DNA of 64,000 bases, taken from assembly GCA_949357655.1 (NCBI GenBank), contig CASHTG010000001.1, positions 3,224,001 through 3,288,000 of the forward strand, given 5' to 3'. How positions within the stretch are numbered: the first letter of the stretch is position 1; every line of letters starts with the position of its first letter. The stretch is from Parascedosporium putredinis (Eukaryota; Ascomycota; Sordariomycetes; Microascales; Microascaceae). A program made the translations under genes and the position numbers. Shown in pieces: positions 1-10,270 of this stretch. The notes beneath the pieces were generated by a model. The model did no database searches and was not told the origin of the DNA. It was given only the letters and a program-made list of their open reading frames with translations.

Positions 1-3000
1 TTTGTTCAATTTCCAACTCTTTCGTCAACATAAATTCATATCATTGTTATTTTTCTAATTAGTGTATTGGTAGCTGGGGAGAAATAATAATAACAATAAA
101 AGATAAGAAAGTAAGGCCACTCAAGTCTGTGCAGCCACGCTCGCGGGATGGATGTCGTTCCCATCGGATCCCGCCGCGTCATTCTCCCACCCGGACCAGG
201 GAGTTTTTCGCGGCGGAGCGGGGCGCAGTCTCAAATGCCCAACGCGGTGACGGTGGCTTCTTGCGTAAATTTGTCAGCCACGCCAGGGCCTCGCAGTTTA
301 CCTCAGTAGAATTGGCCTATTGACCAATTGACCAATCCTGTCGAGTTTCGTTGGTCGTGAGGTGAAGTTGAAGCTGGGGCCGCGTTATTCCTCCTTCCTT
401 GCTGATGCCAACAGATAGCCAGAGCTTCCTCGTCATATCACCCTCACCTCTGGTAGATAAATCTACATGTACGCTACATCTTGACGCACATGTATTATAA
501 ATGCTATATGCCGTATTCGTGGTGCAGATACAATAGCTATCGTCACTTTCTAAAAATGGAAGCCGCGAGGCTAGCGTGTCATCGATGGCAAAGCCTTTCG
601 GAATCCCACCAATGTCACCACAAGCATCAAATATTTCTTCACTTTGACATCCTCCATCCTCTGTCTCCCATGTATGAAGTATTTTATAAAGATGATACAG
701 GAAAATATATCTACCATCCACCAGCCATCGTTTGCACATGCTCACCGGCTCTTGGACGCTAGTTCTCTTCAACTCCCATCCCGTTTCATTCTTCTTTCCC
801 CCTCTCCCCTTTTGGAGCCCAGTTGACGCGTGGACATCTATTGATGCTTACCACCCCCAGACCTCTTCGGTCAGGACCCGTAACCGAAGGAAAAAAAAAT
901 TGGGACGAGTAAAGTGAGCCCGGCTCGAGGTGTAGTCGGACTGGACGATATTGTATCTGGAGATCACTCATCTCGACAAACTAGACCCTCCTTGGAGACA
1001 CGAGAGGATGAGATCATTATCAAATTCTCGCCGCGTTTGGCGAGCAGTGGATTCATCAATTCAAAGACGGCTTAGCTTTGCGCCTATCGACTCGATCCCT
1101 GTTCTGATCAATTAGTTACAGGGTCTAATCTAGACCCACCATGGACAAGGAACGCCACCATGTTAATTCGAGCTCCTCCTGCTTGGGGGAGATCCTCCTG
1201 GTCCTGTACTAATAGTACATGTCATATAACCCTTGGATATCCATAATTTAGTCCTCGCGGCCCCCGAAGCCCGCGATCTCAATCAAACAAGTCGCTCGCC
1301 AGTTCAGAAAACCCCGAGATTTTTGAGTCTGTCTCCCTACCAACAGAGAATCGTGTCCTAATGCCTCGCGGCGCTTTTCCTTCAAGACAAGCAAAATACC
1401 TCACAAACAGGGACACAGAATAGGACTTCGACCGTCTTCATTATCTGTGCCGCCTTGAACCGGCGAGGCGAGGAGGGAACCCCTCGTATCAGCTTGGTCG
1501 TCGAAACCGACCCTGCATTTTGCAAATTGCGTTCCCCACGTCGTTGGTGGAGGGTAATACAATCGATCGGTGTACATCCATCCATTGTGAATATTGAAGA
1601 CGACACTACAACAAGACAAGGCTTGCGGTACGCCCTCGATCTTGCCTTGATTCTGAGGTAATGCTGGTAATAGATCCATTGGATCTATCTCATGCCTTCT
1701 TCATACTCCTAGTCTTCGTCTTTCTTAGCTTTGGAAGGCAGAGAGGAGTGCAGGCAGGATCAATGACCCGTGCCTACAGCACCTTCTGATCTCTCTCGCT
1801 CCCGTCCCTTTTTTTTTTTTTTTTGGTTTCTCTTGATTGATTTGTCGATGATTAAACCTTCGTTTTCATGGGAGGGTGGGTGTTTAATGGACCTGTGTAC
1901 CTCGGACCACATTTCAACACCACACGGGCCACTAATATCTGACATGCGGCTAACAGGCTCTGTCCCATCAAATTGAAGCGTCTTTGGCCATCTACAGCCG
2001 CCCGAAATTCCAATGTGCCCCACGAATCCTCGGTTGATTCGAGGGCGAGGGTTAAGAGCTTCGAGACAGTCGACTACACTAGACTGGCCGAAGATGTATT
2101 TAGCGACGCAAGACGAGGCAGCATTAGCCACCGACCACCGACCCGCTGCACGACTCGTGGTCTGGGCACTTTTAGACAGACCAATCAAGGAGGCAGATCC
2201 GCTCGGTTTGGCAACTCAATCGCCCATCTTCTCCTATCTTTCCGAGAACTGGGCAATCGCAGAACTTGCCTCCGCAGACCGTAGATGTGACCATCTCTTC
2301 GCTTGACATTGACCACTCGGAGAGCCATCCTGAATGTTCAATCGATTCATTTTTTTCTTCCTTTCGTCGCTTGCCCTCACTCGTCTCGTAGCGTCAGAGA
2401 TAAGATGAGAGATGAGGGCGCACTCGCCGCTGAAGCCAGTGCAGCTAGGGTCCGGTGAGCCTAGCCAGGCGCCAATGTTTCAATCTCCGACTACCTCCCG
2501 GGGGCGGGGCTGGAGCTTGGTGGGGGAAGGAGGTACTCGATGCTAGAGTATCTTTAAATGCCACTGTACGCTGGGCTCATCGCATGCAAATGCATACCTC
2601 GTGAACAAAATAATACCAGCCCCAGCCCCAGGTCGCCAGGTTGGGAGGGGCAAGCTCCCCCATGCCAGGCGATAGCGTAATTCCGCCCGCGGTCAATGTG
2701 TATGTAGCCTGCACATACATGCACAATGATCAACGAAGCTTGAGCACTAGTGTCGACGACACTTTCATGCCTCAAAACAATGTACCTCGATTTCTTTTCC
2801 TGCCACCCACTCTCCACCTGGTCATATATTCTCGTTTCACTCTTCCCCGCTCCTCTTCTTGGAGGCAATCCTCCTCTCCCGAATCCCCAACTCTTCTTCT
2901 CCTACCTTTTCTTCTCCCCAAGCCCCCTCGTGGATTGAAGCCGTCGTCGATTCACGGCGCCACCGAGTTTGACGCGTTCAGGGTCCAGCAACCATCCATT

Positions 3001-3053
3001 GAACCTTGGCTCCGCCCTTCCTCGACAGCTCCGACCACTAATAGCCAGCCGCC
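1..3053. other. gene-free spacer and YVC1 leader
   Basis: No reading frame here resembles a known protein; the open frames are short, overlap on both strands and lack conserved motifs. A run of 16 T lies at 1809-1824. From about 2785 to 2935 the plus strand becomes strongly CT-rich, as is usual for the leader of a filamentous-fungal gene, so the promoter and 5' UTR of YVC1 probably occupy 2300-3053. Confidence 0.5.
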
Positions 3054-6000
3054 ATGCCCATCCGCGTCAAGCTAAAGAAGGTGCCCAAGCCTCGCGAGCC
3101 CTCTCCTGGGCCATCGAACTATGTTTACGTCGACCTTCCCGAAATCCGCGAAGGCGATAGCTTCCGCGATGTTATCAAGGCTCTCTCTCGGTTAGTGCAC
3201 ATCGTTCCCCAAACCCGTCCTCCTTCGCCCTCTTTCTGCCCTTATCTATTGCTATTAGAATGCGGTAGCTGACCTGTGCTCGGCTGGTGACCTCAAGATA
3301 TTTCACTGCCGTCATCACCTTGCCGCACACCCTTGAGCAGCTGAGGACCTCTGCTGCCGGCAGCGAACTTCGCTCGCTGGTTGATCATTTGGCCTTGAAT
3401 TGTTCGAACCCGACCATTGTCAACGCCTTGCTGTACGTTTTTTACTGTTTTTTCCCTCTCTTTCTTTTTTTCTTCTATTCTTTTTCTACTTTTTCACATT
3501 TCCCCTCTCCCTTTCCCCTAACACTTTGCTTGGTCTCTTTTGTCCGCGTCTACGCCGAGACTATCCCTGAATCACCACGGGCCGTCTCAATTCACTCCTT
3601 CCATGGCACTCGAGGTGGGAGGGTCCGGAAGAGGTTTAGGAGGAGCTTTGGGACAACAGCCTCTCCAATGGTGGGGTCCGTACCGCTGTGCTCCCTCTTG
3701 GCAGGGATCTTGAAGACCTGCCAACCCCACTCCACCCCAACTAGTTGACCCATCAGCGATCCCTCAATTGGATTCATCCATTGATTCTGATTGCTCGAGA
3801 GCCTGCTGCAAGTTCAGCGATGCTCGATCTGATGACCGCCACCTGCATGCACTTTCGCGTTCCACTCTGTGTAAAGAAAAGAACAGGCGGCAACCCCACC
3901 TTCCCATCTAGACGAGCATGATGATGATCTCAAGCTCCCCCGCCCTCTCATGCCTACGACCAAGCTTCATTCAATCTAACGAAATCTCAAACAGAGCCTT
4001 GAAATGGCATTATGGAGCGGATGGTAAAACTCGCGACCTCAGCACCGCGCGTGCCTACGCCTGCGAGATCGTCGCTTGGCGATTCCTCTCCCGTCTCTCA
4101 GAGCGTGAAGCCGTTGACTACTGCCTCTACGAGATTCCCGAGCTTGACCTACCCGATCCCATACCGGAGACAATCCAGGAAGAGTTCAGCTTCGAGCACT
4201 CTCCCCTCCTGCCCCATTCCAATGGCTCTCATGGCAGGCGTACGATGACCACCACGGTCAGCTCCGTCAAGCGGGGCCAGCTTCTCCAGTCCCTGTCGCG
4301 CTTGACAGCTAGCTTCAACATCGAGGAGGGCCAGGAAGAGGAAGAGGAGGACCCAACCGCCCCTTTCCGCGGCCTCAATGCCCTTGAGATCGCCGCCATC
4401 TCCAACTCGAAGCAGTTCCTCGCCCAGGGCGTCGTCCAAAAGATCCTCACCGCCATCTGGAACGGAGACATCGTCTTCTGGGACCAGCTCTCCGTCTACG
4501 CCACCAAGAAGCCCCGCTACTACAACCCTGCCACCGCCGATCCCTTCTGCCGCTTGCGTGTCCCCAAGTACCTCAAGATTTGGGAAATCTTCTTTTTCCT
4601 CATGTTCATGGCCCTGTACTACACTGTTCTTGTGGAACGTGACATCGAAGTCATCACCGGCACAGAGTACATTCTCTACATCTTGCTCGGCGCCTTCCTC
4701 TACGATGAGATTAGCGCCTGGAGGGATGCGGGTTCCATTTTCTACACGTCAGACATATGGAATCTGTTCGACATGATTATGATTATCCTCGGTATCACCT
4801 TTGCTGTCCTGAGTAAGTCCCCTGATCCCCCATTATCTGGGCCTTGCCCTACTGTGCAAGCGGGTCGACATGAACTGCACCCCTTTCCGGCCGTGCACGC
4901 GTGTGTGCGGAAGATGCTAACGTATGCCTGCGCAGAAAACATCGGCATCTACACGCACACACCAGAAGCTGTCGAAGTCGCCTTTGATATCTTTGCTCTT
5001 GAAGCCCTCTTTATGGTCCCTAGAATTTGCTCTTTCCTCAGCCTAAGTCCTTACTGGGGCACGCTCATTCCTTGCTTCAAGGAAATGGCCAAGGATTTTG
5101 TCAAGTTTATGATTTTGGTCATCATCGTCTATTGCGGTTTCCTGACCACCTTCTCGCTTATCGGCCGAAATTCCTTTACGTTTTCTCGCATGACCATGAT
5201 CCTCACCAAGATCTTTTTCGGCTCTAGCGGAACGGGTATTGAAATTATGGACGACATCGACCCCGTCTTCGGCCCGCCTCTTATGCTCCTCTTCATCTGC
5301 CTCAGTTCGTTTTTGCTGACTGGCTCCCTCACCGGTATGCTGTCCAACAGCTTCTCCCGCGTCATCACCCAGGCCAGAGAAGAGTACCTCTTCGTCTACA
5401 GCATCTACGTCCTCGAGGCGTCAACTAGCAACCGCCTGACCCACTTCCTCCCTCCATTCAACCTCGTCTCCTTCTTCATCTTCCGTCCTCTACGCTTCTT
5501 TTTCCATTCGGAGACCAAGTTCCGCGCAGGTCGCATCGCACTGCTCAAGATCACCCACGCACCCGTCGTCGGCGCCATCATGTTGTACGAGTCTCTTCGC
5601 CGCAGGAACGCGCAGGACGAGTTTGCCGGCTTCAAGGGTCCTAGCTTCAACCAGGAGGATACCCTCCGACCCAGCCACGGCCAGGGTTCGACCGGAGATG
5701 GCAAATCAGTAGAAGTGACCGAAGCCAAGGAAGAAAACAGTGGGGAAGCCTCGTGCTGAGCCAGATGGAGTCGCGGGTCAATGACATGGCGAGCAAGATT
5801 GATCGCCTCACATTGATAATCCTCAACATGCAGGAGAAGGAAGACGAGTACCGTCAGCAACTGCAACGGGAGAAGGAAGAGAGAGAAAAGAGGGAAGCAA
5901 AGGAGAAGGAAGAAAGAGAACAGAAGGAAGCGAAGGAGAAGGAAGAGAGAGAAAAGAGGGAAGCGAAGGAGAAGGAAGAAAGAGAACAGAGTGAGGCTAA

Positions 6001-6415
6001 GGAAAAGGAGGAAAAGGAGACAAAGGAAAGAGAGGAAAAGGAAAGGAAGGCGAAGAAGGAGCAGCAAGATCGAGAGGAGAAGGAGAAGAAGGAACAAGAA
6101 GAACGAGAAGCAAGGGAGAAGAAGGAACAAGAGGAAAAGGCAGAGAAGGAGAGGAAGGAGCAGCAGGAGAAAGAGGAGAAGCAGAAGAAGGAACAAGAAG
6201 AGAGGGAGGCAAAGGTGAAGAAGGAGCAGGAGGAGAAGGAGAAGAGGGAGCAAGAGGAGAAGAAGAAGAGGGAGCAAGAGGAGAAGGAGAAGAAGGAGCA
6301 AGAGGAAAAGGAAAAGCGGGAACAGGAGGAAAAGGAGAAGCGGGAACAGGAGGAGCAGGCGAAGAAGGAGCAGGAGGCAAAGGAGGACGATGACCAAAAG
6401 CCCTCAGACGAGTAA
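3054..6415 (+). CDS. YVC1: vacuolar TRP-type cation channel (Yvc1 family)
   Basis: Predicted Ca2+-permeable TRP channel of the vacuolar membrane. Exons by sequence: 3054-3190, 3298-3432, 3995-4812, 4936 onward; introns begin GTTAGT, GTACGT and GTAAGT. The intron 3433-3994 (562 nt) is unusually long, but the protein runs smoothly across it (…NALL / ALKWHYGADG…). An N-terminal cytosolic domain is followed by hydrophobic segments (LKIWEIFFFLMFMALYYTVL, LFDMIMIILGITFAVL, FVKFMILVIIVYCGF, LMLLFICLSSFLLTG) and a pore-like region around 5190-5290. A stop at 5757-5759 interrupts the frame; reading continues in the next frame from about 5742 to 6415. This is explained either by one missing G in the run 5742-5745 or by a 56-nt intron 5709-5764 (phase 0, weak GTAGAA donor); the intron model gives 837 residues. 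The extra tail is about 180 residues of almost only E, K, R and Q, a likely single alpha-helix. Convergent with the next gene. Confidence 0.88.
3433..3994 (+). other. long intron of YVC1
   Basis: A 562-nt GT-AG intron between the conserved blocks ending SNPTIVNALL and starting ALKWHYGADG. Its first 100 nt are T/CT-rich. Other introns in the window are about 50-240 nt, so this one is an outlier. No known RNA or conserved peptide is seen in it. The frame at 3918-3994 (MMMISSSPAL…) is open by chance into the next exon and gives a false start. Confidence 0.7.
5848..6413 (+). repeat. purine-only-like repeat coding a charged helix
   Basis: About 565 nt in which the plus strand is almost entirely A and G, built from variants of GAGAAGGA and AAGGAGCAAGAG. 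It encodes the C-terminal tail of YVC1 with imperfect 15-residue repeats (EKEEREKREAKEKEE and EKEEREQKEAKEKEE near 5870-5990) that become shorter EKEKREQEE-type units. Homopurine/homopyrimidine tracts of this length can adopt triplex structures. Repeat length and frame are less certain than elsewhere because A and G runs seem to be undercalled in this assembly. Confidence 0.8.
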
Positions 6416-6804
6416 GGGCGCCCAACCTTTATGGCGTCTGCGAGATCGCACTCAACTTTACCAGAGTGCTGCAAGACCTTCTGATCCCATTCCCCACGCC
6501 ACTGACGCCAATACGATTATGCCCGACATGTACGATCGCCGCGAACCACGGAGCCTTATGCCTTGACTGAAGTTGTTGTTTCTGTTCTTTTTCATTGGTT
6601 TTTCTTTGCCTTGTCTACCTGGCCCTATCCTTCACCTAGTTTGACCATATAAATACCGCCCGCATAGCCAGCATAATCATACACTTCTCCGTTTGATGTT
6701 TCCAAACTCATAGCCTCAAAGTCCCACTTCTTAAGAATGAAAGCTAGCGGAATACGTTCTCGCGACAGTAGATATGGCGGAGAATATCTCATGTAGACCA
6801 AATG
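6416..6804. other. convergent intergenic region
   Basis: Short spacer between the 3' ends of YVC1 and the S9 peptidase gene. It should hold both terminators. I see no gene or repeat; an AT-rich patch lies around 6570-6660. Confidence 0.5.
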
Positions 6805-9351
6805 CTATTGTGACTCAAGTCTCCGGCGTGGGCTCTCTGCCAATGTATTTTTCCAAAAGGCAAAAACTTCGCGGTGCCAGACCCGCGAGTTTTCGTGGCC
6901 TAGCACCCAATGTCCCTCGTCTTCGAATGTCAAAAACCGAGAAGCAACACCATGGGCTTTGAGAGCGCGGAAGGCAGCAAGTCCGTCAGCAAGGGGCACC
7001 GCCAGTCGCGCTGGCTATGAATGAAGAGAGTGGGTGGGGCGTCAACCCACCGAGCCAGCCGGTCTGGTCGGGCAGGGTTCCACTGGTCGATGAGCTCGGC
7101 AGTAACGGGCCCCCAAGGGAGCGGGGGCGCCGAATTGCGAGGGGCCGAGATGGTAATCGGACGCGAGCATTAGGCTGTTGAGGTTGAGGATGCCGTCGTG
7201 CCAGATGGCGCACCGGAACTATCGCGGAACACGAGGCTGTTAGACATCGGAAAATCTAGGATGGCCTGCGGAGTGACTTGGCCCTAGAGGCGTAAAGGGG
7301 TTCTCTCTCACCTTCTTCGCTAAGTCAGTGCCAAAGATCCAGCTTAGCATGTACCCGCCGTAGCTAGCGCCTGCAAGGGCACCACGAGTCATATCCAAGT
7401 AAGGAAGGTCTTCAAGATGCTGGACGAGATTGACAAGATCCTCGTACGGAGCACCACCCCATTGGCCGTCAATTCCTAGAAATTTGATGCATTGTCAGGC
7501 TCAACTTTCAACCGATACATGTTGATGTGGCCTGTGCCTCTTCAAGCTGAGGGATCTGGCAATCGCGGGGACTGGCTTACTCTGGGTGAACTTGAGACCG
7601 TATCCTACGCTGCCTGCAATATCGGGGCAGACAACAACGTATCCTTGTTGCGCCCAGAGGGCCATATTCCACTAATAGAACCCAGACATTGGTTAGAGAT
7701 CAGATGGGCGACCCTTGAAAAAAAAACCGAAGCCAAAATCAAGTCGACAAAAGATATCTCTTGGCGAGGGTGAACATACCCGCGTACTCCATCCATCTGT
7801 CCATGATGATACGGGGCCCCCATGAGGCATCAGCACCCAAGGATACCTCTTTTCTTGATCAAAATCACTCGGGCGAACAATGAAGGCATGGACACACTCA
7901 TTGTCCGCTCCTTCATACCAGATCTCAGTAACCATGGATCGTGTGAGCCCAAAACGGGAGCCATGTCTAGTAAATGATGAGATGACGATGGGATCGCCGT
8001 CCTCCTGCACCCTAGTATCAATAACTTGCCATAAACTACTGTCAATGAGGTTCGTGCTCGACACAAGAAGCTGGTCCCAATTTCCTGAACCAGCGGGTAG
8101 TGCGCAGTCACAGAGCCGCTACCTAAAATGGTCTCTGGAAGGGCGCCGGGTTGAAGGGCGAGGATTTGCAGCGCAACATGGCCGAAGGCGGGAACGGTTA
8201 AGAGAAGCGCGTCCCCGTCCCTAGCAAATTCAAAAGACCGCGGAGGCAGAAGGGGTTCTCGTTGGGTGATGGACCGAAATACGTCCTCGGCGGCTAGGGC
8301 ATCTACATGACCGATGAAGATGCGGACGTCGACGTCCTTGTCGTACGAGGTGTAGGCAAAGGCGGCTAGGGCGCCGTCCGGGGATAGCCTGACGTTGGAA
8401 AACTTACCGGTGGCGGGACCGTCACCGATGGAGAACTGCAGGGGGTAGGAGGTGGCCGGAGAGGCGAAGGATGGAACGGCAGCATAGTAGACGCAGGTAG
8501 TGCCCCATTCTCGGAACTCGGTTTCGGCGCTGAGAGAAGTGGCGTTGAAGAGAATGCCGTGGTCGCCGATATCGTAGTGGTCGCGGACATCGGCTACATC
8601 ATAGACGCCTGAGATCTCGAGGCTTGTGTGTTGTAGAATGTTGTTTAGGCCTGCTTCCATCTTCCATTTGCTGTCGTGCCTCGCCATCTGAGAGTACCAG
8701 AGCGAATACTTTTGCTCCCTTGTGACGGTATTCCACTAGTAACCGTCCGCCAAACTTTCAGTTAGAACCACTTGATCGCAGTACGTAGGTGTAATCAATC
8801 AACCCTGCCATCTGCGCGAAAGCAGACATAGGCAAGAAAAACTAGATCTGTTTACTTACTACCCAGACCCTCGGCGTGTCGAAGACTCGTGCGGTGCTCT
8901 TCTTTTCCTGCGCTACGTCGTTGTACAATTTTCCATCCGGGCCCACGAGTCCAGCAATGGCGACGGCAATGGTCCCGTCATTTAGAGCCTTCAACTTTAG
9001 TCCCTTTACGGGCGCGTCAAACTCGGCGACGGTGTGCCTCGTGTCGTCGGGAGACTTTGCGTCGAGGACCACGAGCCGGGTGAGACCCGTGTCCAGCTTT
9101 TGAAGGTAGGCGACCTCGGCGTCGGTCCCGGGAACCCACAGGGCGTCGAACACGTCGCTGTCGGTAGAGAGAACCTCTGAACGACCGGATGCGAGCTCCA
9201 TCGTCTTGAGTTCCTTGCGGTCCTTCGCATCGTCAAAATTGTACGTAGATAGGGTATAAAGAGCGAGGGAGCCATCCTGGTTCGGCACGGCGGGGCTACG
9301 GCGTGGGGCGCCGAGCATGGCCTCCGGGGTGAATTTCTCGGAAAGACGCAT
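6805..9351 (-). CDS. S9 prolyl-oligopeptidase family peptidase (dipeptidyl-peptidase V type)
   Basis: Serine peptidase releasing dipeptides or acylated residues from peptide N-termini. Exons on the minus strand: 9351-8860, 8735-7780, 7671-7581, 7475-7312, 7218-6805, about 706 residues. The N-terminal part (FTPEAMLGAPRRSPAVPNQ) is the family's beta-propeller start. The C-terminal hydrolase has HGGPVSSWTDGW, the nucleophile elbow GASYGGYM, the Asp region HSQRDWRCP and the catalytic His in DEGHWV. There is no signal peptide, unlike secreted fungal DPP V, so a cytosolic role is likely. The frame breaks at three G runs on the plus strand: 8095-8097 (one base short), 7123-7127 (two short, or one extra) and 6993-6996 (one short); between the last two the protein continues in a shifted frame and then returns. 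All catalytic residues are present, so I read this as a functional gene with sequence errors. It could instead be a decaying paralogue. Confidence 0.8.
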
Positions 9352-10270
9352 CCTTTCTAAGCTAACCTTGGAAGGCTAAGAAAAGGAGGAACGGGAAAGA
9401 AAGAATGGGAAGAAGAAAAATGGCTGGAAGTGTCTCGCCCTTGGTGCAATTCATGGACGATTCGATACAGGCCACCAACCGCCAATGCAATTGTTCTTGG
9501 GCGAGGAGGAGAACTAGGGGAGGAGGAGGGGGAGATAGAACCGTCTTTGAAGTATCAAGGTTGGGGCTCGAGAACCGCAGCACGGCTATGGTGCAATAGT
9601 CAGCAGTGCTAGATCCAATCTCAAACCACTTTTTGCCAACCACAGGCTCAACTAGGAGAGGAGGCGAGAAGACAGGAAAGGAAGGTATCAACGGGCAAGA
9701 TTTCATTCATTTGCATTGGGTTTGGGCTTGCGAAGGTGTTGGCGGTGCTCGTATTCCCCAGCTTGTCCGCGCGGACGCAATTGCTGACGCAAGCAGCTCT
9801 GACCATGTAATAGTAGATTGATGGTGCAAGCGTGGACGAGCCTGAAATCCTGGTGCCTATTGATCAAATGGGTCTAATGGGTGTCTACACAGTACCAGCT
9901 CATCAATCCCAGAGCGATTAACAGGTGAGACAGGACACTGTTTTCCCCCTGGGTCCTGAATTATTGAAGTGTGGCGACATTAGAGTCCCGCGCCACTCTG
10001 CTTGGCAAGGGGGAAGAAGGGGACAGGAAAACCCTCTGTATATGAAGATAAAATGCGAAACTATCAATTCAAAAGTAGTAAGAGTAGGGAGCTGAGTCGG
10101 CATAAACCCCGACATGTCCATAATCAACATGATTACTTGTCACGTCTTTGTCCGGGCATGCACTCCGCGGTGCCTCTCACTGCACTTGATACACTTGCCC
10201 TAGACCTCTAAATCACGTCGGCTAGCAAGGTTTCTTGAGACTATGCCCCTGTGAAGGCGTCTATGTTCTA
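9352..10270. other. intergenic region upstream of the S9 peptidase
   Basis: Contains the promoter and leader of the minus-strand peptidase gene and the 3' flank of VPS36. On the minus strand the part next to the start codon is CT-rich (9360-9560). No further gene is recognised. Confidence 0.5.

Noticed and set aside
1760..2188. 142-codon minus-strand frame near the left end
   Set aside because: Ends in a lysine run from a poly-T tract; no similarity; overlapped by other frames of equal length.
5709..5764. A 56-nt intron joining the YVC1 channel to its tail
   Set aside because: Phase fits, but the GTAGAA donor and close branch site are weak, and a single missing G in 5742-5745 matches the error pattern elsewhere. 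Kept only as an alternative.
5405..6397. 330-codon Leu-rich open frame on the minus strand
   Set aside because: It is the antisense shadow of the homopurine YVC1 tail and of the channel exon; leucine runs come from CTT/CTC composition, and there is no start context or motif.
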